64,000 bases of DNA from Streptomyces violaceoruber (GTDB taxonomy: Bacteria; Actinomycetota; Actinomycetes; Streptomycetales; Streptomycetaceae). The notes beneath the pieces were generated by a model. It had not been told where the DNA came from and made no database searches. It saw only the letters and a program-made list of their open reading frames with translations. Shown piece after piece: positions 1-7,690 of the stretch. Each line of letters starts with the position of its first letter. Positions within the stretch are counted from its first letter, which is position 1. Position numbers and translations under genes: made by a program. The stretch covers positions 106,500 to 170,499 of the forward strand of contig JODI01000006.1 of NCBI GenBank assembly GCA_000720805.1, given 5' to 3'.

Positions 1-516
1 GGTCACCAAGGCGCGGCCGTGGGCGAGTTCCTGGGCGGCGGCCTCGTCGTCGGGGGTGACGCCGGGGACGGCGACGGGCCAGCTGGGGCCGAGGGTGAGG
101 TCGACGGTCAGGCCGCGGCGGGCGGCCTGGCGCAGGGCGGCCTCGACACCGTCGCGCCAGGGAGTGCTGCCCCAGCCGTGGTGCGCGGTGTCGAGGACGG
201 ACTTGTCCTTGACGCTGTGGTGGACGGCGGCGATCTCGGCTCCGCCGAAGCCGGCGTCGGCGATCTGGTCGATCTCACGGGCGATCTCCGCCGGGTCCAC
301 CAGACCGTCCGGCCACCACCAGCGGAACTTGGGCCGCACCGAGCGTGGGGAAGTGGCGAACCAGTCACCGGTGAGGTCCTGACGACCGGTCAGGGGGAGA
401 GCGGCGGCTCCCGGCGAGCCGGCCGCCGCGAACGTCACGCCGACGCCGGCGGCCAAGGAGGCGGCCAGCATCGTGCGCCGGGATGTCCCGCCACGCCGCG
501 GGATGGAGTTCTGCAT
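1..516 (-). CDS. Secreted GH106-type alpha-L-rhamnosidase, truncated by window edge
   Basis: Only the first 172 codons are present; the rest lies left of the window. The start is the ATG at 516-514. The N-terminus carries a Tat-like signal (SRRTMLAASLAAG) ending near an AAA/GSPGAAA stretch, so the enzyme is probably exported folded. Residues about 55-80 contain RPKFRWWWPDG, then a helix and GFGGAEI, the N-terminal signature I associate with the GH106 rhamnosidase (TIM-barrel) family. GH106 enzymes release L-rhamnose from pectin and arabinogalactan side chains, which would suit the galactanase at 4671-5792. A LacI-type operator lies 19 bp upstream. Family assignment is by recognition of the first barrel strands only; another barrel hydrolase of the same clan is possible. 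Confidence 0.7.
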   Translation of the reverse strand, partial: MQNSIPRRGGTSRRTMLAASLAAGVGVTFAAAGSPGAAALPLTGRQDLTGDWFATSPRSVRPKFRWWWPDGLVDPAEIAREIDQIADAGFGGAEIAAVHHSVKDKSVLDTAHHGWGSTPWRDGVEAALRQAARRGLTVDLTLGPSWPVAVPGVTPDDEAAAQELAHGRALVT

Positions 517-534
517 GTGTCGCCCCAGGATTGT

Positions 535-548
535 TTGAATCGTTTCAA
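535..548. promoter_or_regulatory. LacI-family operator upstream of the GH106 gene
   Basis: TTGAATCGTTTCAA (minus strand TTGAAACGATTCAA) is a near-perfect dyad centred on CG, the form bound by LacI/GalR-family repressors. It sits 19-32 bp upstream of the GH106 start codon, where it could block the promoter or early transcription. No LacI-type gene lies next to it in the window. Confidence 0.6.
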
Positions 549-778
549 TACGCAGCAAACGCCGGAACGCTAAGCCCGGAGTTCCCAAAGGGTCAAGATC
601 GGCGCCTCAAATCCCTTCCCTGCGCGCTCACTTGACGGTTCTGGTCCAGACCTTTACCGTCGCGACGCGCCACCAGGTTCATGGATGTGCTCACCGTTCA
701 CTCAACTGCACCCTTCGCTCCGCCGCGTCCACCCCACTCCCACACCTCCACAACCCGCAACCCGCAAAGGACGGCACC

Positions 779-1555
779 ATGATCCGGACCCGAGTTCTCA
801 CGGCGACCACCGTCGCGGCCGTCGTCACCTGCGTGACCGTCCTGGGCACCTCCGGTGCCGACGCCGCCGACCCGAAGGTCGCGCCGGGGGGCAACTTCGA
901 CCTGTCGGTCTGGCAGTTGCAGGAGCCCGTGGGCTCTCCCGGCTCGCCCACCACCATCCCCTCGTCCCGGCTGCGGGGGCCGAGCGGATACCAGGACGCG
1001 TACTTCTACACCGACACCCGCGACGGCGCGATGACCTTCTGGGCGCCCGAGAAAGGTGTCACCACCCCGAACTCCAAGTACGCCCGGTCCGAACTGCGCG
1101 AGATGAACCGCGACGGCGGTGCGGCCGACTGGTCGCTGAGCGGCAGCCACCGGCTGAACGCGACTCTGCGCGTGGTGTCCGTGACCTCCAACGTGTGCGT
1201 GGGCCAGATCCACCTCGGGTCCGGCGGCTCCTCCACCAAACCGCTGGTGGAGCTGTACTACCGGGCGAACGGTGACATCGTCGTCGGCACCGAGAACTCG
1301 CCCGCGGGCGGCCAGACCACGCACACGGTGGGACACGTGGCGGTCGGCAAGACCTGGAGCTACACCATCGCGGTCTCCGGCGGCGACACCATCGACCTGA
1401 CCGTCAACGGCAGCACGACGCACTACCCGATTCCCTCGTCGTTCTTCCCGTACAAGCAGTACTTCAAGGCCGGTTCCTACAACCAGTCGTCGTCCGAGAG
1501 CACGACGAAAGGGGCCCGGGTCGCCTTCTACGGGCTGAACGTCTCACACGGCTGA
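779..1555 (+). CDS. Secreted PL7-family alginate lyase
   Basis: A 258-aa exported polysaccharide lyase. Residues 1-29 form a Sec signal peptide ending near GADAAD. The rest is a single PL7 jelly roll with the three signature strands: RSELREM (about residues 103-109), QIH (about 143-145) and YFKAGSYNQ near the C-terminus. In this family the Arg, Gln/His and Tyr of these motifs carry out beta-elimination of uronate polymers (alginate or glucuronan). The ATG at 779 is preceded by AAAGGA, so the upstream in-frame extension is not used. It is transcribed away from the GH106 gene, and the two share the 517-778 region. No carbohydrate-binding module is attached. Polymannuronate versus polyguluronate specificity cannot be read from the sequence. 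Confidence 0.88.
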   Translation: MIRTRVLTATTVAAVVTCVTVLGTSGADAADPKVAPGGNFDLSVWQLQEPVGSPGSPTTIPSSRLRGPSGYQDAYFYTDTRDGAMTFWAPEKGVTTPNSKYARSELREMNRDGGAADWSLSGSHRLNATLRVVSVTSNVCVGQIHLGSGGSSTKPLVELYYRANGDIVVGTENSPAGGQTTHTVGHVAVGKTWSYTIAVSGGDTIDLTVNGSTTHYPIPSSFFPYKQYFKAGSYNQSSSESTTKGARVAFYGLNVSHG

Positions 1556-1596
1556 CACCCATGAGCGCCGCCTCGGCGCGATAGCTCCCCGGCGCG

Positions 1597-2376
1597 TCAG
1601 GAGACGCAGCCGCCCACGCGCCGGGTGCTCAGTGCCACGTCGTCCATGCGGACGTCGTAGGAGGAGGGGGTGGGATCGGCCTGGTACAACTGCCAGCCCA
1701 GCTTCAGCTTGTCGAAGCGCGGGAAGACGAAGTCGTCGGCCGTGCCGCCGTGCTGCTTCGTGGAGACCGTCAACTCGGGCTGCTCCACGCCGTCCAGGTA
1801 GACGGTGACGCGGTTGTCGGTCGCGTCGAGATGGAACTCGACGCAACTCCAGCGCCCGGCCACGGCGGGAGCGGAGGTCTTCCAGGCGGTCCAGTCCCCG
1901 GTGCGGCCCAGGTCGGAGCCGACGCCCCAGAAGTCGGCCCCCGAGGTGGGTACGTACTGGCCGCCCAACGGGCGCACCAGCGTGGGGGCATCGGAGCCGG
2001 AGGCCTCCGCGACGGTCCAGTGTGCCCAGTCCGGGGCGATGGGGAACCGGTCCACGCGCAGCCGCAGCCGCGCCCAGAGGCTGTTGCCCGCGGGTGCGAG
2101 TCCGGACAGGACGAGGAAGGCGCGGCCGTTGCCCTCCGTACGCAGCCGCAGCTCCCGGCCGTGGCCGGTGGCACTGCGTTCGATGGTCAGCGAACCGTCG
2201 AAGGTGTCACTGCTCCAGCCGCGGCCGGCGGTCACCGGACCGAGGGGGAGGTGGTCGAAGTTCTCCCGTACGAAGGTTCCGTGCGGGGCGGTGGCGGCAG
2301 AGGCGGTGGGGGGCAGGGCGAGCAGCACGGCCGCCGCGGCGGACAGCGCGGCGGCGAGCTTCCTCATGCGTGTCAT
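1597..2376 (-). CDS. Secreted Cip1-like/concanavalin-fold polysaccharide-active protein
   Basis: A 259-aa protein with a clear Sec signal (MTRMRK, then an alanine-rich core ending PTASAAT). The mature part is beta-rich, with NFDHLPLGPVTAGRGW at the front, HWTVAEASG and RPLGGQY in the middle and YDVRMDDVALS at the end. This pattern matches secreted actinomycete proteins related to fungal Cip1 and lectin/lyase jelly rolls, some of which act on or bind polyuronates. I do not see a proven catalytic set, so lyase activity is inference. The start is uncertain: ATG at 2376 or 2367, neither with a strong ribosome site. The gene lies convergent to the PL7 lyase and 48 bp downstream of the SpoIIE phosphatase. 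Confidence 0.6.
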   Translation of the reverse strand: MTRMRKLAAALSAAAAVLLALPPTASAATAPHGTFVRENFDHLPLGPVTAGRGWSSDTFDGSLTIERSATGHGRELRLRTEGNGRAFLVLSGLAPAGNSLWARLRLRVDRFPIAPDWAHWTVAEASGSDAPTLVRPLGGQYVPTSGADFWGVGSDLGRTGDWTAWKTSAPAVAGRWSCVEFHLDATDNRVTVYLDGVEQPELTVSTKQHGGTADDFVFPRFDKLKLGWQLYQADPTPSSYDVRMDDVALSTRRVGGCVS

Positions 2377-2424
2377 GGGGCCAGTCTGCAACAAGGGCAC
2401 CACTGGCACCATGGCCAACGAGCG

Positions 2425-3597
2425 TCACACCGTGGTCACTTGGGTCTTCATCGAGTCCACGACCGACGGCTTGCGGATCAGGAGCAGCGCCGCGTCGTCG
2501 TGGAGCCGGCCGCCCACATGGGCCAGCAGATCGTCATGGAGCGCGGTGAGAGTGCGCTCCGGCTCTTCGGACACATGGCGGGCCAGACCGTCGAGCAGCG
2601 GGTAGAACGCTCGACAGCGGTCGCGGGCCTCGGTGACCCCGTCGGTGTAGAGCAACAACTGGTCGCCGTCGGCGAAGGACAGCACCTGGAGGTCCGGGCT
2701 CTGTCCGGACAGGGCCCGCAGCCCGAGGGGCGGGGTCGGATGCGCCGGCTCGACGGCCACGAGGTCTCCGCACTCGCGTACGAGCAGGGGAGGCGCGTGT
2801 CCGCAGTTCACCACCTCCAACTGACCCGCCTGCGGGTATCCGGCGACGACGGCGGTGACGAAGTCGTCGGGCCCAAGGTTCCGCGCCAGGCTCCGCTCGA
2901 TCCTCTCGACCACGGCGAGGAGGTCGGGCTCGTCATGGGCGGCCTCCCGGAAGACCCCGAGCACCAGCGCCGCGGTCCCGACGGCCGGCAGCCCCTTGCC
3001 CCGTACATCACCGACGATCAGCCGGACCCCGTACGGCGTGGGGATCAGCGCGTAGAGATCTCCACCGATCCGGGCCTCGGCCGCCGCGGCGCTGTAGCGG
3101 ACGGCGACCTGGAACGGGCCGACCGTGGCCGGCACGGGGGTGAGCAGGGCGTGCTGGGCGGTCTCCGCGACCGAGCGGACGGCCGCGAGCACCCGTTCCC
3201 GGCGGCCGCGCAGCGCGCTGGCCAGGGCACTGGCCAGCGTGACGGCCAGCACGGCGGAGAGTACGGCCGCCAGTTCGCTCTCCGGGACGCCGTCGCGGAG
3301 GCCGAAAAGCACGCCGAGCGCTGCGCCCAGGAGGCCGACGCAGAGGACCCCGCGGGGGCTGTTGGTGGTGGCGGCGAGCGCGGGCCCGGCGGCCAGCAGT
3401 GGCAGCCAGATCATCCCCGCACCGCGGACGAGGTCGGCGAGCACCACGGCGGAGATGATCAGCACGGGCAGTACGGGCGTCCTGAGGGCCGTCTGGGTGA
3501 CGGCGCGGCCGCGGGCCGCGGCCCGGGAAGCGGCCGCGCGCATTCTCGACGGCCGCGTCGTCCAGTGGTCGTCACCGTGGTCTCGGGCCTGGCTCAT
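2425..3597 (-). CDS. Membrane-anchored PP2C/SpoIIE-type serine phosphatase
   Basis: A 390-aa protein. Residues about 40-130 hold several hydrophobic segments (PVLPVLIISAVVLADLV and further helices), so the enzyme is membrane-tethered. The SpoIIE/PP2C domain follows with the metal-binding motifs GGDLYALIPT, VGDVRGKGLPAV, NCGHAPPLL, LLYTDGVTEARD and DDAALLLI. Proteins of this design dephosphorylate anti-anti-sigma factors in partner-switching systems, which Streptomyces has in large numbers. No anti-sigma, antagonist, PAS or GAF domain is encoded next to it, so its partner cannot be named. It is transcribed towards the Cip1-like gene and follows the IclR gene by about 100 bp. Confidence 0.88.
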   Translation of the reverse strand: MSQARDHGDDHWTTRPSRMRAAASRAAARGRAVTQTALRTPVLPVLIISAVVLADLVRGAGMIWLPLLAAGPALAATTNSPRGVLCVGLLGAALGVLFGLRDGVPESELAAVLSAVLAVTLASALASALRGRRERVLAAVRSVAETAQHALLTPVPATVGPFQVAVRYSAAAAEARIGGDLYALIPTPYGVRLIVGDVRGKGLPAVGTAALVLGVFREAAHDEPDLLAVVERIERSLARNLGPDDFVTAVVAGYPQAGQLEVVNCGHAPPLLVRECGDLVAVEPAHPTPPLGLRALSGQSPDLQVLSFADGDQLLLYTDGVTEARDRCRAFYPLLDGLARHVSEEPERTLTALHDDLLAHVGGRLHDDAALLLIRKPSVVDSMKTQVTTV

Positions 3598-3696
3598 GTC
3601 TCGTCCGCAGTCCTCACCTGTGTGCGGGGCGTTCTTCAGAAATGTCCGGTTCCTCCAGGAAACGGGGTCGCCCCGGGTGCCACAAGGGATGCGTTT

Positions 3697-4455
3697 TCAG
3701 ATAGTGAACGAGAGGTTCCTGGTCACGCGCGTCGCGGTCGGAAGCAGTCGCTCCCGGATCTCCGGCAGCCGGGACAGCCGTCCGGCGGGCAGGGAGACCC
3801 CGAGCGAGCCGAGGGTGCCCCCGCTGTAGACGGGCACGGCGACGCAGACCGTACCGAGGGCGTACTCCTCCAGGTCCGTGACGGCCGGAGCGACCGGTGA
3901 GGAGTCGATGCGCCGGAGCAGTTCCGGCGAGCTGGTGATCGTCCGTGGGGTGAGATCCACGAGATGGTGCCGGGAGAGGTACTCCTTGCGGGCCTCGTCG
4001 TCCAGTTCCCGCAGCACGGACTTGCCCAGCGCGGTGGCGTGCCCGGCGTCCTCGAACCCCACCCAGAGATCGACGCGGGGTGCGCGCGGGCCGTCGACGA
4101 TCTCGGCGACCCGGATCTCGCCCTCCTCGTAGAAGGTGAGGTAGGCGGCGGCCGTGAACTCGTCCCGCAACGCGGCGAGCGTCGGGCGCACCCGGCTGAG
4201 CAGTGTCTGCCCGCTTCCGGTGGTGCGCAGCGCCTGCAGCTTGTCGCCGAGGACGAACCCGCCGTCGGCGAGCTTGCGCACATATCCGTCGTGGACCAGC
4301 GTCCGCAGCAGGTGGTACGCGGTGGGCAGGTGCAGGCCGGTCTCCCGTGCCAGCTGTTTCGCCGGCGCGCCGTTCTCGTGCGCGCTCACCGCCTCCAGCA
4401 GGCGGAAGGCCCGCTGGACGGACATGATCAGCGTTGGGCTCTCCTGCACACCCAT
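3697..4455 (-). CDS. IclR-family transcriptional regulator
   Basis: A 252-aa regulator. The N-terminal winged helix-turn-helix (about residues 10-75) contains SVQRAFRLLEAVSAH, PAKQLARETGLHLPTAYHLL and the wing DGGFVLGDKL. The C-terminal GAF-like effector domain contains YLTFYEEGEIRVAEIVDGP, HATALGKSVL and GTVCVAVPVYSGG. IclR proteins usually sense small metabolites and often autoregulate. The ATG at 4455 is chosen because the family begins about ten residues before the first helix. It is divergent from the GH53 galactanase, with 215 bp between them carrying a dyad operator. That operator looks LacI-type rather than IclR-type, so control of the galactanase by this protein is only a possibility. 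Confidence 0.88.
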   Translation of the reverse strand: MGVQESPTLIMSVQRAFRLLEAVSAHENGAPAKQLARETGLHLPTAYHLLRTLVHDGYVRKLADGGFVLGDKLQALRTTGSGQTLLSRVRPTLAALRDEFTAAAYLTFYEEGEIRVAEIVDGPRAPRVDLWVGFEDAGHATALGKSVLRELDDEARKEYLSRHHLVDLTPRTITSSPELLRRIDSSPVAPAVTDLEEYALGTVCVAVPVYSGGTLGSLGVSLPAGRLSRLPEIRERLLPTATRVTRNLSFTI

Positions 4456-4591
4456 GGAACAAGCGTAGTTGGGCGGACCCGATCGGTGGCGTCTGTGCAC
4501 GTACCCAATATGAATGAGACGACGTCACTGCTCTCAACTGCACGAAATACTGGCGACACATGTATTTACAGTGCCTGACACCTCTCTTACT

Positions 4592-4603
4592 GTGAACGTT
4601 CAC
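4592..4603. promoter_or_regulatory. Perfect palindromic operator (GTGAACGTTCAC) upstream of GH53
   Basis: GTGAACGTTCAC is a perfect 12-bp inverted repeat with a CG centre, typical of LacI-family repressor sites. It ends 67 bp before the galactanase start, consistent with a core-promoter position. It probably gives substrate-dependent expression of the galactanase. The cognate regulator is not evident in the window. Confidence 0.6.
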
Positions 4604-4670
4604 GGATCACCACCATGCGCATGTCAGGCCCTGGCCTCGACTTCGCCACGTCTCGATCAAAGGAGTCGGG

Positions 4671-5792
4671 ATGACCGTGAACGGCTCAGGCCGCACGAAG
4701 AAGGCCGCCCTGTTCCTGGCGGCCGTCGCCCTGCCGGCGACCCTCCTCACCATGCCCACCAGCGCCTCCGCCGCGAACTCGCTCAGCATGCTCGGGGCCG
4801 ACGTATCGACCGCGCAGCGAGCCCTGGACCTGGGCGCCAAGTACTACGACGCGAGCGGCACCGCCAAGGACCCGCTCGACATCCTCAAGGGCCTCGGCGT
4901 GAACTACGTCCGGCTGCGGGTGTGGAACAACCCCGCGAGCGGCTACAACAACAAGGCGAAGGTGCTGGCGTACGCGAAGCAGGTGAAGGCCAAGGGGCTG
5001 AAGCTGCTGGTCGACTTCCACTACTCGGACACCTGGGCGGACCCGGGCAAGCAGTACAAGCCCGCGGCCTGGGCGAACCACGGCATAAACCAGCTGCAGA
5101 CGGACGTGTACAACTACACCTACGACGTCTGCAACAGCCTCAAGTCGCAGGGCACCACCCCGGACAGCGTCCAGATCGGCAACGAGATCAACGTCGGCAT
5201 GCTGTGGGACGACGGCAAGGTCGTCAACAACGACTTCACCAACCTCAGTCTGCTGCTGAAGTCGGGTTACAACGCGACCAAGGCCTGCAACAGCGGCACC
5301 AAGGTGATCATCCACACGGCCAACTCGGACAGCGACGCGCACGCCCGCTGGTTCTACGACGGCATCAAGGCCAAGGGCGTCAGCTGGGACATCACGGGGC
5401 TGTCCTACTACTGCCCGTGGCACGGCACGCTGGCCAACATGGGCAGCGTCGTGTCCGACATGAAGTCCCGGTACGGCAAGGACGTGGTCATCGCGGAGAC
5501 GGCGTACCCGTTCACCTCGGCGAACGCGGACGGCACCGCCAACTCGGTCACCTCCGGCTGCTCGGGCTATCCGCTCTCCTGGCAGGGCCAGGCCGACAAC
5601 TTCACCGCCGTGCAGAACACGGCGCGGGGCGCCGGCGCGATCGGCGTCTTCTACTGGGAGCCGACCTGGTACGCGGTCGCCGGCAACGGCTGGGACCCGG
5701 CCGACATCAACAACAGCGGAAACGGCTGGGACAACATGGCCATCTTCAACTGGACGGGGCAGGTGAACCCGAACATCAAGTGGACCGCGTGA
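4671..5792 (+). CDS. Secreted arabinogalactan endo-beta-1,4-galactanase (GH53)
   Basis: A 373-aa exported glycosidase. The signal peptide ends around PTSASAAN. The GH53 TIM barrel begins with MLGADVSTAQ and contains VNYVRLRVWNNP, KLLVDFHYSDTWADP, the acid/base strand VQIGNEINVGMLW, ITGLSYYCPWHG, the nucleophile strand VVIAETAYPF, and FYWEPTWY near the end. In GH53 the Glu of NEIN and the Glu of AET are the catalytic pair. The enzyme cuts beta-1,4-galactan of type I arabinogalactan (pectin side chains). AAAGGAGTCGGG just upstream supports the ATG at 4671. Length is normal for a single-domain GH53. A strong hairpin terminator follows at 5805-5834. Confidence 0.95.
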   Translation: MTVNGSGRTKKAALFLAAVALPATLLTMPTSASAANSLSMLGADVSTAQRALDLGAKYYDASGTAKDPLDILKGLGVNYVRLRVWNNPASGYNNKAKVLAYAKQVKAKGLKLLVDFHYSDTWADPGKQYKPAAWANHGINQLQTDVYNYTYDVCNSLKSQGTTPDSVQIGNEINVGMLWDDGKVVNNDFTNLSLLLKSGYNATKACNSGTKVIIHTANSDSDAHARWFYDGIKAKGVSWDITGLSYYCPWHGTLANMGSVVSDMKSRYGKDVVIAETAYPFTSANADGTANSVTSGCSGYPLSWQGQADNFTAVQNTARGAGAIGVFYWEPTWYAVAGNGWDPADINNSGNGWDNMAIFNWTGQVNPNIKWTA

Positions 5793-5804
5793 CGGCCGGA
5801 CAGT

Positions 5805-5834
5805 GAGCGGCACCGCCTGCGGGCGGTGCCGCTC
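5805..5834 (+). terminator. Hairpin terminator after the GH53 gene
   Basis: A perfect 13-bp GC-rich stem (GAGCGGCACCGCC and its complement) with a 4-nt loop starts 12 bp after the galactanase stop. There is no long U tract, which is usual for Streptomyces terminators. Confidence 0.8.
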
Positions 5835-5865
5835 GTGTGCGCCCGGGTGAGGTCGTCCCTCATGG

Positions 5866-5936
5866 GAAGCCTTGCGCCTCGGGGAAAGCCTTGTCCCTGG
5901 TGAGAAGCCTTGTCCCTCGCGGAAAGCCCTTGTGCG
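5866..5936. repeat. Four tandem 19-bp degenerate repeats upstream of the P450 gene
   Basis: The core AAGCCTT recurs at 5867, 5886, 5905 and 5924 (last copy AAGCCCTT), a spacing of exactly 19 bp. Flanking bases are also conserved, giving a unit like GGGAAAGCCTTGTCCCTCG. The array ends about 105 bp before the P450 start codon and follows the GH53 terminator, so it lies in the likely P450 promoter region. It could be a multi-site operator or a neutral minisatellite. Confidence 0.7.
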
Positions 5937-6040
5937 GAACCCGCTGTCCGGTCACGACGGTCGATCATCTTTACTCTGTCAGGTCGTCATGTCCACAGCG
6001 TGCCGCGGCAGGAACACCGCCGGCCCGAGGAAAGGAAGCC

Positions 6041-7447
6041 ATGGGGTCCCCACCGAACAGCGGGCCGGCAGCCCGTCACGAGCCGCTGGAGTCGCTGAAA
6101 CTCGAGCCGCTCATGACCCGGGACTACGAAAGCCGCCCGGACCTTGTCTTCGAACGGCTGCGCAGGACGCACGGCCCGGTCGCGCCGGTGGATCTGCTGG
6201 GGGTGCCCGTCTGGCTGGTCCTGGGGTACGAGGAGGCGCTGGAGGTCCTGCGCAACGACCAGGACTGGCCCAAGGGCCTGGAGAACTGGCGGGCACGGGA
6301 GGAAGGGCGGATTCCCGCGGACTGGCCGCTGGCCCCGTCGCTCGACGTCAATCACGTGCTCATCCAGGGCGGTCCGCAATACCCGGCCCTGCGGGGCGCC
6401 TGGGACGCCGCTCTCAGGCCGTTCCAGGACCCCCGCCAGCCGCAGGCCCGCCGGCTCAGGGCGCAGATCACCCGGGACGCGGACGAACTCATCACCCTGC
6501 TCTCCCAGGGCGGCCGCAGCGGCTGGGCGGATCTGTCGGCCCAGTTCGCGCGGCCGTTGCCGCTGATGGTCGCCAGTCATCTGCTCGGCTTCCCCGGATC
6601 GCAGCACGACGACGCGCTGATGGACATGTGGCGGGTGCTGGACGCCGGCCCCGACGCGGGGCCCGCCCTGGACCGGCTGCTGGCGGCCCTGGCCGAGCTG
6701 GGCACCTGGAAGATGAGGCAGCCGGGCGACGACTTCCCCTCCTATCTGCTCGCCGCCCATCCCGGCCTCGGCGTCGAGGAGTTGTCCCGCGAACTGATGA
6801 TGCTGCTCGGAATGACCTCGGACCATGTCGGCATCCTGATCTCCAACACGGTCGTCGAGGTGATCGGCGGGAACGCCTCGGCGCGCGCCAGCCTGTCGGC
6901 GGGGATGATGAGGGAGACCATGAACCGGGTGGTGATGCAGAAGCCCCCGCTGGTCAACTTCGTGCCGCGGTTCCCGGTGGCCGACACCCGGCTGGGCGAC
7001 TACACCATCGCCGCGGGCGACCCGGTGTGGGTGTCCGTCGGCGCCGCGCACGCCGACCCGGCCTTCTCGGACAAGGTCTGTCCCGCCTCGACCATCAGCA
7101 CCCGGGCGCACCTGGCCTGGGGTGCGGGACCGCGCCAGTGTCCGGCCAGGGAACTGGCCACCACCACGGCGGGGATCGGGGTGAGCCGACTGCTGGAGCG
7201 GCTGTCCGGGCTGGAGTTGTCCCTGCCCCCGGACCAACTGCCATGGCGTTCCTCCCCGTTCATGCGGGGTCTGCGCTCGCTTCCGGTGCGCTACACGCTC
7301 GCGGACAACCCCGCTCCCCGGACTCCGGACACGCCCGCGCTTCCCGCCATCCCTCCCCCGCCCGGCCATCCACCCACGGTCGAGGGTCCGGAACGGCCGC
7401 GGTCGTCGCTGTGGCGCTACCTCGCCGGGCTGGTCCGCGGACGGTGA
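6041..7447 (+). CDS. Cytochrome P450 with atypical K-helix
   Basis: A 468-aa P450. The ATG at 6041 is preceded by AAAGGAA. The heme-binding loop is LAWGAGPRQCPAREL with the axial Cys at residue 367; the usual leading Phe is replaced by Trp. The I helix reads LMMLLGMTSDHVG and lacks the common (A/G)GxxT form. At the K helix, where nearly all P450s have ExxR, this protein has RETMNRVV, so E292 is followed by N295 rather than Arg (an Arg occurs one residue later). Loss of ExxR is known for the actinobacterial CYP157 family. The C-terminus has a proline-rich tail (about 440-468). No ferredoxin or reductase gene is adjacent, so redox partners act in trans. Substrate is unknown. Confidence 0.88.
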   Translation: MGSPPNSGPAARHEPLESLKLEPLMTRDYESRPDLVFERLRRTHGPVAPVDLLGVPVWLVLGYEEALEVLRNDQDWPKGLENWRAREEGRIPADWPLAPSLDVNHVLIQGGPQYPALRGAWDAALRPFQDPRQPQARRLRAQITRDADELITLLSQGGRSGWADLSAQFARPLPLMVASHLLGFPGSQHDDALMDMWRVLDAGPDAGPALDRLLAALAELGTWKMRQPGDDFPSYLLAAHPGLGVEELSRELMMLLGMTSDHVGILISNTVVEVIGGNASARASLSAGMMRETMNRVVMQKPPLVNFVPRFPVADTRLGDYTIAAGDPVWVSVGAAHADPAFSDKVCPASTISTRAHLAWGAGPRQCPARELATTTAGIGVSRLLERLSGLELSLPPDQLPWRSSPFMRGLRSLPVRYTLADNPAPRTPDTPALPAIPPPPGHPPTVEGPERPRSSLWRYLAGLVRGR

Positions 7448-7690
7448 CGTCCTGACGCCTGGTGCCCGTCGCCGGCTGCGGCGGACCGGCGCGAGGGGGA
7501 CGCGGCAACGTCCCCCAAATCGCCGGACCTTGCCCCTCGCGTGCGCGGTCCTTCGCGCCGCGCACGCCGGCCACCAAAGCCGCCATTGCCACCGGAGCCG
7601 GCACCGCTGCCGGAACCGTCGCTGCCGCCCGGGCGTTTCCTCGCATGGGCGTAGGGTCGTCGGGGCCGTACAGGACGAACGGGGTGTGAC

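Noticed and set aside
1750..3900. A 716-codon open frame on the plus strand
   Set aside because: It is antisense to the Cip1-like, SpoIIE and part of the IclR genes, all of which have clear domains; its translation is low-complexity Gly/Arg/Gln with no domain.
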